In this document: positions 27,315-35,499 of the stretch, piece by piece
How positions within the stretch are numbered: the first letter of the stretch is position 1
How the letters are laid out: every line of letters begins with the position of its first letter
NCBI RefSeq assembly: GCF_003945385.1
Contig: NZ_AP018920.1
Coordinates: 3,534,001 to 3,598,000, forward strand
Length of the DNA stretch: 64,000 nucleotides
Direction of reading: 5' to 3'
DNA from: Pseudonocardia autotrophica
Lineage (GTDB): Bacteria > Actinomycetota > Actinomycetes > Mycobacteriales > Pseudonocardiaceae
Position numbers and translations under genes: made by a program
The notes under the pieces: generated by a model
What the model saw: the letters and a program-made list of their open reading frames with translations, nothing else
Told to the model about the DNA's origin: nothing
Database searches by the model: none

Positions 27315-27893
27315 TCAGCGGTCTCGCCAGCGCAGGGGTGAGAGGCTCACCGCAGCTTCGGCGACCCGGCGAGCGGTCTCGGTGGTCAGCGTCTTGCGCC
27401 CGGAGTCGATCCAGCCGCCAACGCGCTCGACGCCGATGTCGCGGTACTCCACGGCTTGCAGAATCATCTCCAGCTTGTCGGCGTCACGTGCGCACCGGGA
27501 TTCCGGCGAGTCCCCGCTCTCGTACTCGTCGACCGCGGCCCGCACCATCGACCGGGAAGCGTCCGGGAGGGCTTCGGTCTGGTCCGCGGTGATCGCACGT
27601 GCGTCGGGCTTGACGAGATAGTCCTTGGTGGTGTGGGGGAGGTCGCCGGTTCGGACCTCCTGGCTGTCGTGGAAGATCGCGAGCAGCGATGCGCGTGCGG
27701 CATCGGCGCCTTCCTCGGCGGCGATGAGGGCTGCGAGTTGGGCGACGCGGAGGCTGTGTTCGGCGACGGACTCGGGGTCGCGTACTCCGGCGTGCCACCA
27801 GCCGGCACGGCGGATGCGTTTGAGCACGCCGAGTTCGTATCCGAATGCTGCGATGGCAGCCGAATCGTCCGGCATCGAATCGGTTCTCCTCAT
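27315..27893 (-). CDS. HD-domain phosphohydrolase (YfbR/HDDC2-like)
   Basis: 192 residues in the HD superfamily. Metal ligands are visible as H in VAEHSLRVAQLAALIAAEEG, the HD pair in LLAIFHDSQEVRTGDLPH, and a late Asp in RDADKLEMILQAVEYRDIG. The arrangement of HDSQEVRTGDLPHTTKDYL matches the 5'-deoxynucleotidase group acting on dAMP, dGMP and similar nucleotides. An alternative in-frame Met six codons in (MPDDSAA) may be the true start. It is the only minus-strand gene in this stretch and is convergent with the dipeptidase. Confidence 0.85.
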   Translation of the reverse strand: MRRTDSMPDDSAAIAAFGYELGVLKRIRRAGWWHAGVRDPESVAEHSLRVAQLAALIAAEEGADAARASLLAIFHDSQEVRTGDLPHTTKDYLVKPDARAITADQTEALPDASRSMVRAAVDEYESGDSPESRCARDADKLEMILQAVEYRDIGVERVGGWIDSGRKTLTTETARRVAEAAVSLSPLRWRDR

Positions 27894-28045
27894 GCGCCGG
27901 TGAGGCGGGCTGCGTGGAGCACCCCGATCACTTCAATGGTGGCACAGTCACGCGAGAGCTCCGTCGGGCTTCCGGCCGTCGGGCCGGCTCGACGAGGACC
28001 GCAGCCACGACTCCAGTCGCCGCGGCACCAGGGGAGTGGGTCCGG

Positions 28046-28055
28046 GGAACGTTCC
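28046..28055. promoter_or_regulatory. GGAACGTTCC palindrome upstream of the PspC-domain gene
   Basis: A perfect 10-bp palindrome about 80 bp before the PspC start, within a run rich in GGGGAAC and GGGTAACCCC. It could be a stress-regulator site or part of an ECF sigma promoter. Evidence is the symmetry only. Confidence 0.25.
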
Positions 28056-28134
28056 GGGTAACCCCTGAGTGCAGGAGCGCTCCGCCCCGCCATGGTGGAG
28101 TGCGTAACTTCCACCCACTGAGAAGGAGACACCG

Positions 28135-28335
28135 GTGAACGTCGTGCAGCCCCACCGCCTCGTCCGACCGCGCAACGGGACGGTGATCGCCGGGGTCTGC
28201 GCCGGGATCGCCGACCGGTTCGGCCTCGGTCGCAACACGGTCCGGCTCCTGTTCTTGCTGTCCTGCCTGCTGCCCGGCCCGCAGTTCGTGTTCTACCTGG
28301 TGCTGTGGTTCGTCATGCCGAAGGCCGACTTCTGA
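28135..28335 (+). CDS. Stand-alone PspC-domain envelope stress protein
   Basis: 66 residues, essentially one PspC domain: RPRNGTVIAGVCAGIADRFGLGRNTVRLLF with the conserved GVCAGIA and RLLF motifs, then a membrane helix (FLLSCLLPGPQFVFYLVLWFVMP). PspC proteins sit in the inner membrane and respond to envelope stress; single-domain versions are common in actinobacteria. AGAAGGAGA lies 8 bp upstream of the GTG. It is followed by degenerate short repeats rather than a clear terminator. Confidence 0.88.
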   Translation: MNVVQPHRLVRPRNGTVIAGVCAGIADRFGLGRNTVRLLFLLSCLLPGPQFVFYLVLWFVMPKADF

Positions 28336-28337
28336 GC

Positions 28338-28440
28338 CCGGAGCGCTCAGCCCGGAGTACAGGGTCTGGACTTCTGAGTCCGGAGTGCTGAGCTTCGGGT
28401 ACGGGGCTTTCGAGGACTGAGCTGTCGGGTACCGGTGTGG
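28338..28440. repeat. Degenerate short repeats after the PspC gene
   Basis: Imperfect copies of a 12-16-bp motif such as CCCGGAGCGCTCAG, CCCGGAGTACAGGG, TCCGGAGTGCTGAG and TTCGGGTACGGGG follow the stop. They look like an aged version of the tidy arrays elsewhere in the window. No gene seen. Confidence 0.6.
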
Positions 28441-28499
28441 CGCCACGCGCCGGCTGTGGCGCTGCGGGGGCGGTGTGGCGCCCCTGGGACGGTGCTGCC

Positions 28500-28586
28500 A
28501 TGATGTGCCGCGTGACCGATCCGACGACTGCCGCCGCGCACCGCGCCGCGTGTCGCTGTCGTCCGGGTCCGTGCCCGCTCGGTTGA
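28500..28586 (+). CDS. Cys-rich leader peptide (candidate attenuator uORF)
   Basis: A 28-codon ORF, ATG at 28500 (or the adjacent ATG 28503) to TGA 28584-28586. It begins MMCRVTDP, has a helical middle TTAAAHRA, and ends AACRCRPGPCPLG. Four of 28 codons are Cys, three of them clustered between 28551 and 28574. It ends 25 nt before a competing-hairpin region and 114 nt before the deacetylase start. Cys-codon leader peptides that couple ribosome stalling to downstream expression are known in mycobacteria; this arrangement fits, but no peptide function is implied. The upstream ATG region has no clear Shine-Dalgarno, so it may be leaderless. Confidence 0.6.
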   Translation: MMCRVTDPTTAAAHRAACRCRPGPCPLG

Positions 28587-28673
28587 CGGCTCTGCGTCCG
28601 TCGATCTGATCCCCGCTCCGGCGGCGGAGCGGGCACCGGCCCTTTCCGGTCCCGTTCCCGTCGGCCCGCTCCG
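28574..28673 (+). promoter_or_regulatory. Candidate cysteine attenuator: three arms competing for one partner
   Basis: The arm CGGAGCGGG (28625-28633) can pair perfectly with CCCGCTCCG at 28612-28620 (9-bp stem, GCGG loop). It can pair equally with a second CCCGCTCCG at 28665-28673, enclosing a small ACCGG/CCGGT hairpin (28635-28639, 28646-28650). A third partial arm, CCCGCTC, lies at 28574-28580 and overlaps the last Cys codon and end of the leader ORF. These structures exclude one another, as in attenuators where ribosome position selects terminator or antiterminator. Confidence 0.55.
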
Positions 28674-28700
28674 GGCCCCGCACGCGAAGCGATCACACAG

Positions 28701-29513
28701 GTGCACACCCCCGATCTGTCCGGCGAGACCGTTCTCGCCCTGCACGCCCACCCCGACGACGAGTCGATCTTCACCGGGCTGACCCTGCGCCGGCTGGCCG
28801 ACGCCGGCGCGCGAGTCGTCCTCGTGATGGCCACCGGCGGCGATCTCGGCGGTTCCCGGCTCCCGCTCCAGCCCGGCGAGGCCGTCACCGACCGGCGCCG
28901 CCGCGAGCTGGAGGACGCCGCCGCGCTGCTCGGCGTGTCCCGCCTGGTGCTGCTCGGGCACCGCGACTCCGGATTGCCGGGCGGCCCCGGCACCCGGCAC
29001 CCGTCGGCCCTCGCCGGCGCCGATCCGGTCGTGCTCGGCCGCACCGTCGCCGAACTGGTCGACGCCGAGGGCGCAGGCACCGTCGTGCACGACGACGACG
29101 CCGGCATCTACGGCCATCCCGACCACCGGGCGGCACACGCCGCCGGGGCCATCGCCTGCTCGCTCACCGGGGCCACCGGCTATCGGATGACGGTCGACCG
29201 GGAGCACCTCGCACTCTCCGCCCACGACCGGCATCTCGTGCACGGCGCGGCCCGCGCCGCGGGGGTCGGGTTCGGCAGGGTCACCGCCGAGATCGCGGTC
29301 GCCGTCACCGGGACCGACGCCGATCTGGCCGTCAAGCGGGACGCCATGCTCGCGCACGGCAGCCAGATCGATCCGGCCGCCGTCCCGGACGCGTCGTTCG
29401 CCGCCGCCTACGGCTACGAGTGGTTCCTGCGCGGTGAGCGCGACGGCGTCACGCCCGCGCCGGGTGTCCTCGACGCGCTGGGCAACGCGCACCTGCTCAC
29501 CGGCGCCCGCTGA
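28701..29513 (+). CDS. PIG-L/LmbE-family N-deacetylase
   Basis: 270 residues, zinc-dependent deacetylase of the PIG-L fold. The N-terminus holds ALHAHPDDESIFTGLTL, with the AHPDDE zinc and base motif, and the third ligand lies in GIYGHPDHRAAHAAG. Family members include MshB (mycothiol synthesis), Mca (mycothiol conjugate amidase) and lipid GlcNAc deacetylases. The sequence is shorter than MshB and lacks its typical N-terminal wording, so I leave the substrate open. A Cys-rich leader ORF and competing hairpins directly upstream suggest control by cysteine supply, which would suit a thiol-cofactor role. The start is GTG 28701; the ribosome site is weak. Confidence 0.88.
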   Translation: MHTPDLSGETVLALHAHPDDESIFTGLTLRRLADAGARVVLVMATGGDLGGSRLPLQPGEAVTDRRRRELEDAAALLGVSRLVLLGHRDSGLPGGPGTRHPSALAGADPVVLGRTVAELVDAEGAGTVVHDDDAGIYGHPDHRAAHAAGAIACSLTGATGYRMTVDREHLALSAHDRHLVHGAARAAGVGFGRVTAEIAVAVTGTDADLAVKRDAMLAHGSQIDPAAVPDASFAAAYGYEWFLRGERDGVTPAPGVLDALGNAHLLTGAR

Positions 29514-29730
29514 GCGGTGGCACGCGCCGCGGGACCGGTCGATCGCACCGGATTCCGGGCGAGGACTACGCTGTCCGCACAACTGCACTCCGGCGCCCGG
29601 CGGGTGCGCACCGTCATCGGCACGTCCACCGCGGGCCGTTCGGCCGGTGTGTCATGACCCGGGCTCGCAGACAGTGAGGCTGTAAGGTCGTCCGTTGCGT
29701 CGGGCACGGGCAGGGAAGGACAGGGCGAGA

Positions 29731-30504
29731 ATGGCTGAACCACCGGGCCCGGTCCTGGTCGTGGTGCCGACCTACGACGAGCGGGAGAACCTGGGGCCCG
29801 CGGTGGCGCGGCTGCACGCCTGCCTGCCCGATGTGGACGTCCTGGTGGTGGACGACGCCAGCCCGGACGGTACCGGAGAGCTGGCCGACGAGCTGGCCGC
29901 CGACGACGACCGGATCACGGTGCTGCACCGGGCCGGCAAGGACGGGCTCGGCGCTGCCTACCTCGACGGTTTCCGGCACGCGCTCATCGGTGAGCACCAG
30001 GTCGTCGTCGAGATGGACGCCGACGGCTCGCACGCCCCCGAGGACCTCCCGGCGCTGCTCGCCGCCCTGGAGGACGCCGACGTCGTGCTCGGTTCCCGGT
30101 ACGTCCCCGGTGGCCGGGTCGTGAACTGGCCGTGGCACCGCGAGGCGCTGTCGCGGGGCGGCAACCTGTACTCCCGGCTCGCGCTGGGTGTCCCGATCCG
30201 CGACATCACCGGTGGCTACCGGGTGTTCCGGCGCTCGGTCCTCGAACAGCTGCACCTGGAGTCGGTCGCCTCGCAGGGCTACTGCTTCCAGGTCGACATG
30301 GCGTGGCGCGCCGTCCGGGCCGGGTTCCGGGTCCGCGAGGTGCCGATCACCTTCGCCGAGCGGGAGCGCGGATCATCCAAGATGAGCGGCGCGATCGTGG
30401 CCGAGGCACTGTGGCGGGTCACCTGCTGGGGCCTGTCGCACCGGCTGGGCCGGGACCTTCCCCAGCACCCGGCGGGACCGGTGGCCGAGGGCGCCCGTTC
30501 CTGA
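29731..30504 (+). CDS. ppm: Polyprenol-phosphate-mannose synthase (GT2)
   Basis: 257-residue cytoplasmic-face glycosyltransferase that makes polyprenyl-P-mannose from GDP-mannose, donor for lipoglycans and protein O-mannosylation. GT2 motifs include [41 protein letters not shown] (DxD), [25 protein letters not shown] and [12 protein letters not shown] (acceptor helix). It lacks the acyltransferase half present in mycobacterial Ppm1, as in many other actinobacteria. ATG 29731 follows AGGGCGAGA. In related genomes ppm lies beside rbpA; here 13.4 kb of accessory DNA separates them. Confidence 0.93.
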   Translation: MAEPPGPVLVVVPTYDERENLGPAVARLHACLPDVDVLVVDDASPDGTGELADELAADDDRITVLHRAGKDGLGAAYLDGFRHALIGEHQVVVEMDADGSHAPEDLPALLAALEDADVVLGSRYVPGGRVVNWPWHREALSRGGNLYSRLALGVPIRDITGGYRVFRRSVLEQLHLESVASQGYCFQVDMAWRAVRAGFRVREVPITFAERERGSSKMSGAIVAEALWRVTCWGLSHRLGRDLPQHPAGPVAEGARS

Positions 30505-30590
30505 CCGGGCACGGCGCATTCACGCTGCCGCCGCAGCGGTGACACCGCACAGCCGGCCCCGGACGCGCCTCGGCGCCGTACCCGTCGGTC

Positions 30591-31406
30591 TCAACCGGAG
30601 CCGGGGCCTGCCCCGCCCGGCCGGTGCGGGCCGTGCTCGCCCCGGCCGTCGATGAGCGCGGCGAGCCCGTCGAGGATGCGCGCGAGGCCGAAGTCCAGCG
30701 CATCGTCCTGCCCTGCGTCCCGCGAAGCTTCGGCGAAGGCGGCCCGGACATGCGGATAGTCGTCGCCGTGCTCGGTGAGGATTCCGCTCATCACCGTGGC
30801 CAGATCGCGTTCTGTGACCGCCGCGGGATCCGGTGCGCTCGCACCCTGCTGGGCCAGGTTGCGGACGTGTCCGAGGACGAGCACGACGGCGTCCAGGCGC
30901 TCGGCTCCGGACAGGCCGGTGTGTGACAGGGCGCCGACCCCCGTCTCGAGCCAGCCGAGCTCGTTCGGCCCCAGTACCCGTACACCGGTCGAGATCTCCA
31001 GCGTCCACGGACGGCGGCTGAAGATCGCGAACAGGGCCGTCGCCCAGGTCCGCAGGCGCAGCCGCCAGTCCTGCGGTGCCGCGTAGGTGGGGGGCGGCGG
31101 GCCGATGGCCGCGTCCAGCATCAGGGCGGTGAGCTCGGCCTTGCCCGGGACGTGCCGGTAGAGCGCCATCTTGGCGCACCCCAGCTCGTCGGAGAGGCGC
31201 TGCATGGACAGCGCCGCAAGCCCTTCGGCATCCCCGATCGCGAGTGCGGTCCCGACGATCAGCTCCCGGCTGAGCTTGGGCTTCGGGCCCCGCCGCTGCC
31301 CCGGGGACGGCCCCCAGAGCACCGTCGCCGTCCGCGTCTGTCCGGCGCCGCCGGCGGTTGTCACCGGCCCGTCCATCCGCGGCCTCCTGTCGTCGGGCTT
31401 GCCCAT
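30591..31406 (-). CDS. TetR-family repressor
   Basis: 271 residues. The N-terminal helix-turn-helix is ELIVGTALAIGDAEGLAALSMQRLSDELGCAKMALYRHVPGKAEL, preceded by a basic 45-residue extension (GQRRGPKPKLSR). The C-terminal domain is the all-helical TetR ligand pocket of the TetR_C-type clade seen in tetracycline and drug regulators. It is divergent from an FAD monooxygenase, with a 72-bp gap containing a dyad centred at 31430.5, so it most likely represses that gene and itself until a ligand binds. An earlier Met (MDGPVT) could also be the start. Confidence 0.9.
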   Translation of the reverse strand: MGKPDDRRPRMDGPVTTAGGAGQTRTATVLWGPSPGQRRGPKPKLSRELIVGTALAIGDAEGLAALSMQRLSDELGCAKMALYRHVPGKAELTALMLDAAIGPPPPTYAAPQDWRLRLRTWATALFAIFSRRPWTLEISTGVRVLGPNELGWLETGVGALSHTGLSGAERLDAVVLVLGHVRNLAQQGASAPDPAAVTERDLATVMSGILTEHGDDYPHVRAAFAEASRDAGQDDALDFGLARILDGLAALIDGRGEHGPHRPGGAGPGSG

Positions 31407-31410
31407 CGGA

Positions 31411-31450
31411 CTGTGTCTACCATACGCTAATTAGTGTCCATCGGACGCAG
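31411..31450. promoter_or_regulatory. TetR operator candidate in the divergent gap
   Basis: Inner near-palindrome ACGCTAATTAGTGT (31424-31437, one mismatched pair) shares its centre with outer arms CTGTGTC (31411-31417) and GACGCAG (31444-31450). The AT-rich core is unusual in this genome. It lies 28 bp before the monooxygenase start. Confidence 0.65.
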
Positions 31451-31478
31451 TTAGTCGTCGCGCAGAAGGAGCTTCCCC

Positions 31479-32687
31479 ATGCCCACCCCACGAGTTCTGA
31501 TCTCGGGCGCGAGCATCGCCGGCCCGGCACTCGCCCTGTGGCTCGGCCGCCAGGGCTACGACGTCACGGTGGTCGAGAAGGCGCCCGCGTTGCGCCGCGG
31601 CGGGCAGGCGGTCGATTTCAAGGGCGCGACCCACCTCTCGGTGCTGGAGCGCATGGGCGTCCTGGAGCAGGTGCGCGCACAACGAACGGTGCCCACCGAC
31701 ACGATGTTCGTCGACGGCCGAGGCCGGGAGCTGGCGACGATGCCCGGCGAGTTCACCGGCGGCGATCTGGAGATCCGGCGGGGAGATCTCGCCCGCATCC
31801 TGTACGACGCGACGGCCGATGACTGCACCTACATCTTCGGCGACTCCGTCACCGGCCTGGTGCAGACGCCCGACGGCGTGCAGGTCACGTTCGAGCGAGC
31901 CGCTCCCGCCACCTTCGATCTCGTGGTCGGAGCGGACGGCATCCACTCCGCCGTCCGCCGGCTGACATTCGGTCCGGAGGAGAATTTCGTGACGCACTCG
32001 GGCTACTACTACGCGCTCGTCGATCCCGCACCGGGCGCCCGCACCCGGCCGGCGGCAGAGAACCGTGCGGCCGGGCGGATGTACAACGAACCCGGCCGGA
32101 TGGCCGCCATCGACGGCCCCGGCGACCCCGCCTTCTTCGTCTTCGCCGCACCGCCGCTGAACTTCGACCGGTTCGACCAGGACCAGCAACGAGCGGTCCT
32201 CGCCGAGGCCTACGACGGTGCCGGATGGGAGGTTCCCGGATACCTCACCGACGTTCTGCCCACCGCCGACGTCCATCTCGACTCGATCAGCAGGGTCGGG
32301 ATGGACCGCTACACGCGCGGCCGGGTCGCCCTGCTCGGTGACGCCGCGTACGGCAACACCCTCGGCGGGTTCGGCAGCGGACTGGCCGTCGTGGGTGCCT
32401 GTGTGCTCGCGGGGGAGCTCGCCGCCGCGCACGGCGACCCGGGCATCGCGTTCGCGCGATACCAGGAACTCATGCACGACTACGCGAAGATCGCCCGCAA
32501 GGCCGCCCCCGGACCGTTCCTGGCACCGCCCACGTGCACCCGGATCCGCCTGCGCAACTGGATCTTCAAGTACCGGCCGCTGCGGAGCATGATGATGAAG
32601 CTCGGCGACGACTACGCCACCGACATCGAGCTCCCCGACTACCCGCGCATCGGGACCACCGGATACCGCGCGGACCACAACGGCTGA
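31479..32687 (+). CDS. FAD-dependent aromatic/antibiotic-type monooxygenase
   Basis: 402 residues in the class A flavin hydroxylase family that includes PHBH, Tet(X)-like and rifamycin monooxygenases. Motifs are GASIAGPALALWLGRQGYDVTVVEKAP (dinucleotide GxGxxG variant with GASIAG), DLVVGADGIHSAVRR (DG motif) and GRVALLGDAAYGNTLGGFGSGLAVVGA (GD motif), the last binding FAD ribose and pyrophosphate. There is no C-terminal thioredoxin extension. Control by a divergent TetR suggests induction by its substrate, possibly a polycyclic antibiotic or aromatic. The ATG at 31479 has AGGAG upstream. Confidence 0.88.
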   Translation: MPTPRVLISGASIAGPALALWLGRQGYDVTVVEKAPALRRGGQAVDFKGATHLSVLERMGVLEQVRAQRTVPTDTMFVDGRGRELATMPGEFTGGDLEIRRGDLARILYDATADDCTYIFGDSVTGLVQTPDGVQVTFERAAPATFDLVVGADGIHSAVRRLTFGPEENFVTHSGYYYALVDPAPGARTRPAAENRAAGRMYNEPGRMAAIDGPGDPAFFVFAAPPLNFDRFDQDQQRAVLAEAYDGAGWEVPGYLTDVLPTADVHLDSISRVGMDRYTRGRVALLGDAAYGNTLGGFGSGLAVVGACVLAGELAAAHGDPGIAFARYQELMHDYAKIARKAAPGPFLAPPTCTRIRLRNWIFKYRPLRSMMMKLGDDYATDIELPDYPRIGTTGYRADHNG

Positions 32688-32715
32688 CGCCGGGAGCCGA
32701 CGGGAGGGCCCTCGG

Positions 32716-33357
32716 TCACAGCCCCGCTTCGACCGCGAGCAATCCGGCCTGGGTGCGGTTGGCGCAACCGAGCTTGACCAGCATCCGGGAGACATAGGTC
32801 TTGACGGTGGCCTCGGAGAGGAACAGCGCACCGGCCACGTCGGCGTTGCTCATCCCGCGCCCGAGGCACCGCAGCACCTCGGTCTCCCGATCGGTGAGCT
32901 CGGTGATCCGGGCCCGTGCCTCGGCGGCGCGGTCCAGATGCCCGGTCGAGGCGTGCACGAGACGCCGGGCGGCCTCGGCGGACAGCACGGTGTGCCCGTC
33001 GGCGGCGACCCGCACCAGCCCGATCAGGTCCTGCGGGGGTGTGGTCTTGACCAGGAATCCCGAGGCGCCGAGGCGCAGCGCCCGCAGGACGTACTCGTCG
33101 GCGTCGAAGGTGGTCAGTGCGACGACCGGGGGAGCGGAGACCATCGCGGCGATCCGCTCGATCGCGGTGAGCCCGTCGACGCCGGGCATCCGCAGGTCCA
33201 TCAGGACGAGATCGGGACGCTCGCGCAGGACGACCTCGACCGCTTCGGCACCGTCGTGCGCGACGCCGGCGACGGTGATGTCCCCGGCCTGCTCGAGGAT
33301 CGTCGTGAGGTGCGTGCAGACCATCGGCTCGTCGTCGACGAGCACCAGACGGATCAT
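32716..33357 (-). CDS. NarL/FixJ-type response regulator
   Basis: 213 residues. The receiver domain has the acidic pair VDDE, phospho-acceptor Asp in LVLMDLRMPGVDG, Thr in VALTTFDADEYV and Lys in GFLVKTTPPQDL. The LuxR-type C-terminal helix-turn-helix is ELTDRETEVLRCLGRGMSNADVAGALFLSEATVKTYVSRML. It is divergent from a small membrane protein, ABC transporter and sensor kinase operon (start gap 140 bp) and most likely works with that kinase, though encoded on the other strand. Confidence 0.93.
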   Translation of the reverse strand: MIRLVLVDDEPMVCTHLTTILEQAGDITVAGVAHDGAEAVEVVLRERPDLVLMDLRMPGVDGLTAIERIAAMVSAPPVVALTTFDADEYVLRALRLGASGFLVKTTPPQDLIGLVRVAADGHTVLSAEAARRLVHASTGHLDRAAEARARITELTDRETEVLRCLGRGMSNADVAGALFLSEATVKTYVSRMLVKLGCANRTQAGLLAVEAGL

Positions 33358-33497
33358 GCCCGCAGTATCGCAGCGCCGCGGGCGGTAGACCGACGGAGAC
33401 CCGGAGGATCAACTTTTTGTGGATCCCCGGGCGGGTCCGGGCGGCGACGGTGGAGGAGCGCGGATCACAGCGGTCCGCCGGACACAGGAGGTTCACC

Positions 33498-33716
33498 GTG
33501 CCCGCATCGACCGACCCGGCCACCGATACCCGATGGGCGCCCTGGTGGCGGTACGTGCTCGTGCTCGCGGTGGCGAACGCCGTCGCCCAGACGACGCTGC
33601 TGGGGAGCACCGGACCGGTGCTGAACGCGCTGGCCAGCATCGTGCTGAACGTGGTCCTGTTCATCGGCGTCACCCTATGGTGGCGGCGCCGGCACCGCGC
33701 GGGGCCGCGACGATGA
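33498..33716 (+). CDS. Small two-helix membrane protein heading an ABC operon
   Basis: 72 residues, starting GTG 33498 behind AGGAGGT. Two hydrophobic helices (YVLVLAVANAVAQTTLL and SIVLNVVLFIGVTLWW) are separated by a short loop and followed by an Arg/His-rich tail. Its stop overlaps the ABC ATPase start (ATGA), so it is translated with the exporter. Not recognised as a named family. Could be an accessory exporter subunit or a membrane input for the kinase. Confidence 0.7.
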   Translation: MPASTDPATDTRWAPWWRYVLVLAVANAVAQTTLLGSTGPVLNALASIVLNVVLFIGVTLWWRRRHRAGPRR

Positions 33717-34645
33717 TCGAGGTCCGCGATCTGACCAGGGTCTACCGCGCGACGACGGCGGTCGAGGACCTCTCGTTCCGGGTGCAGCCGGGAACGGTCA
33801 CCGGATTCCTCGGCCCGAACGGTGCCGGGAAGTCGACCACCATGCGCATGATGGTCGGGCTGGAACGCCCGACCCGGGGGTGGGCGCACATCGACGGACG
33901 CCCGATCGCCGAGCTCGCCTCACCGCTGCGCGAGGTCGGTGTGCTGCTCGACGCCGACGCCTGCCCGGCCGGGATGACCGCACGCGGCCACCTGCGCTGG
34001 CTCGCCCGCGCGGCGGGCGTCGGCACCGGCCGGATCGGCACCGGGCGGATCGGCACCGTCCTGGAGCGGGTCGGCCTGGGCGGGGCGGGTGACCGGCGGA
34101 TCGGGACGATGTCGCTGGGGATGCGGCAGCGGGTCGGCCTCGCCGCCGCGCTGCTCGCCGATCCGGCGACGCTGATCCTCGACGAGCCGGTCAACGGGCT
34201 CGACCCGGACGGGGTGCGCTGGTTGCGTGGCCTGTTGCGCGATCTCGCGGCGGAGGGGCGGACCGTGCTGCTGTCGAGCCACCTGATGAGCGAGATGGAG
34301 CAGACCGCCGATCGGGTCGTCGTGATCGGGCGTGGGCGCCTGGTCGCCGAGCTCGACCTGGCCGACATGCGTCGCGCGGCGGTGCCGGTCCGGCTGCGCA
34401 CGGTCGATCCGGACCGGGTCCTCGCCGAGCTCCGGGACCGGGTGGCGTCGGTCGCGACCAGGGCCGTCGACGGCGACGCGCTGGAGGTCGTCGGTGCGAC
34501 CCCGGACGAGATCGGTGTCGCCGCGCACGCGGTCGGGAGCGCGGTGCTGGAGCTCGCGCCGCGCGCGCGATCGCTCGAGGAGATCTACCTGCAACTGACC
34601 GACGACGCGGTCGACTACCGGGCCGGTACGGAGGTGTCCCGATGA
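33713..34645 (+). CDS. ABC transporter ATP-binding protein (exporter type)
   Basis: 310 residues. Walker A GPNGAGKSTT, Q-loop region, signature MSLGMRQRVGLAAALL (LGMRQ variant), Walker B LILDEPVNGLD and switch His (LLSSHLMSEME) are all present, followed by a roughly 90-residue C-terminal domain. The type matches BcrA/NatA-like exporters for antibiotics or cell-envelope agents. It overlaps the permease start (ATGA). Between the ATPase helical and signature regions is a five-residue tandem duplication GTGRI GTGRI caused by a 15-bp repeat; it lies in a variable loop and should not block activity. Confidence 0.93.
   Translation: MIEVRDLTRVYRATTAVEDLSFRVQPGTVTGFLGPNGAGKSTTMRMMVGLERPTRGWAHIDGRPIAELASPLREVGVLLDADACPAGMTARGHLRWLARAAGVGTGRIGTGRIGTVLERVGLGGAGDRRIGTMSLGMRQRVGLAAALLADPATLILDEPVNGLDPDGVRWLRGLLRDLAAEGRTVLLSSHLMSEMEQTADRVVVIGRGRLVAELDLADMRRAAVPVRLRTVDPDRVLAELRDRVASVATRAVDGDALEVVGATPDEIGVAAHAVGSAVLELAPRARSLEEIYLQLTDDAVDYRAGTEVSR
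34022..34051. repeat. 15-bp tandem duplication inside the ABC ATPase gene
   Basis: GGCACCGGCCGGATC followed by GGCACCGGGCGGATC, then GGCACCGTC. In frame, it adds one GTGRI pentapeptide to the helical domain. It is another member of the short-duplication pattern, here within coding sequence. Confidence 0.85.
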
Positions 34646-35457
34646 ACGGGCTCGCAGGCGAGCAGGAGGTGGGAGTGCGACCGGGCTTCGGTGCGGTGGT
34701 CGCCTCGGAGTGGATCAAGCTCTGGGCGGTCCGGTCGACCTGGCACCTGCTGGGCGTGGTCCTGGCGCTCACCGTGGGGCTCAGCGCGGTGATGGCGTTC
34801 TTCGGCAGCGCCGGTGATCTCGCGGCGGCGCAGGCCGATGGTGAGTACAACGTCGTCCTGTTCAGTGCAGGTCTGGGCGTCTGGGTGTACTGCTACTTCG
34901 GCGCGGCGCTGGTGGCGTCCGAGTTCGGCGGAACGGGCTACTACACCTTCGTGGCCACACCGGGCCGGGGACGTGTGCTGGCCGCGAAGGCCCTGATCGT
35001 CGCCGCCTGCGGTCCGGTACTCGGATCGGCGATCGCGGTGAGCGCAGTGCTGCTGACCCAGGTCGGGCTCACCGCCACCGGGGCGGTGCCGCTGGACCTG
35101 GCCGACCCGACCCTGTGGCGGGCCGCGCTGGGATACGTGGTGCTCTCGATGACCGTCCAAGGGGTGCTGGCCGCGCTCGTCGCGGTGCTGGTGCGCAACG
35201 CCATCGGCGCACTCGGTGTGGTCCTGCTGCTGCTCAACGCGCTGCCGGTGATGCTGGCGGAGTTCCTCGGGGAGACCTACCGGAACTCGATCCCCCGGTT
35301 CATGCCGGGCGCCGCGGTGGAGAGCGTCGCGGGCCTGTCGGTGCCGGGATCCGCCGGATATCTCCCGACCGGGGTGGCCGCGACCGTGCTGGCGGCATGG
35401 GTCGGGATCGCCTGGATCGCCGCGCACCGCCGGCTCGCCACGTCCGACATCCGCTGA
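34642..35457 (+). CDS. ABC-2 type exporter permease
   Basis: 271 residues with about six membrane helices, for example LGVVLALTVGLSAVMAFF and GVVLLLLNALPVMLAEFLG. The N-terminal amphipathic stretch ASEWIKLWAVRSTWHL is typical of ABC-2 permeases paired with BcrA/NatA-like ATPases (SEWIKLRSxRST motif). It pairs with the coupled ATPase as a two-component exporter, likely for a membrane-active compound. The kinase gene starts 43 bp after its stop. Confidence 0.9.
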   Translation: MNGLAGEQEVGVRPGFGAVVASEWIKLWAVRSTWHLLGVVLALTVGLSAVMAFFGSAGDLAAAQADGEYNVVLFSAGLGVWVYCYFGAALVASEFGGTGYYTFVATPGRGRVLAAKALIVAACGPVLGSAIAVSAVLLTQVGLTATGAVPLDLADPTLWRAALGYVVLSMTVQGVLAALVAVLVRNAIGALGVVLLLLNALPVMLAEFLGETYRNSIPRFMPGAAVESVAGLSVPGSAGYLPTGVAATVLAAWVGIAWIAAHRRLATSDIR

Positions 35458-35499
35458 CATGTCCCACGGATCCGGCGCGAGTGCGCAAGGCTGGGCGTC

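Noticed and set aside
28701..29513. Naming the PIG-L gene mshB
   Set aside because: AHPDDE and HPDH are shared by the whole family; length and N-terminus differ from MshB, and no other mycothiol gene is adjacent.
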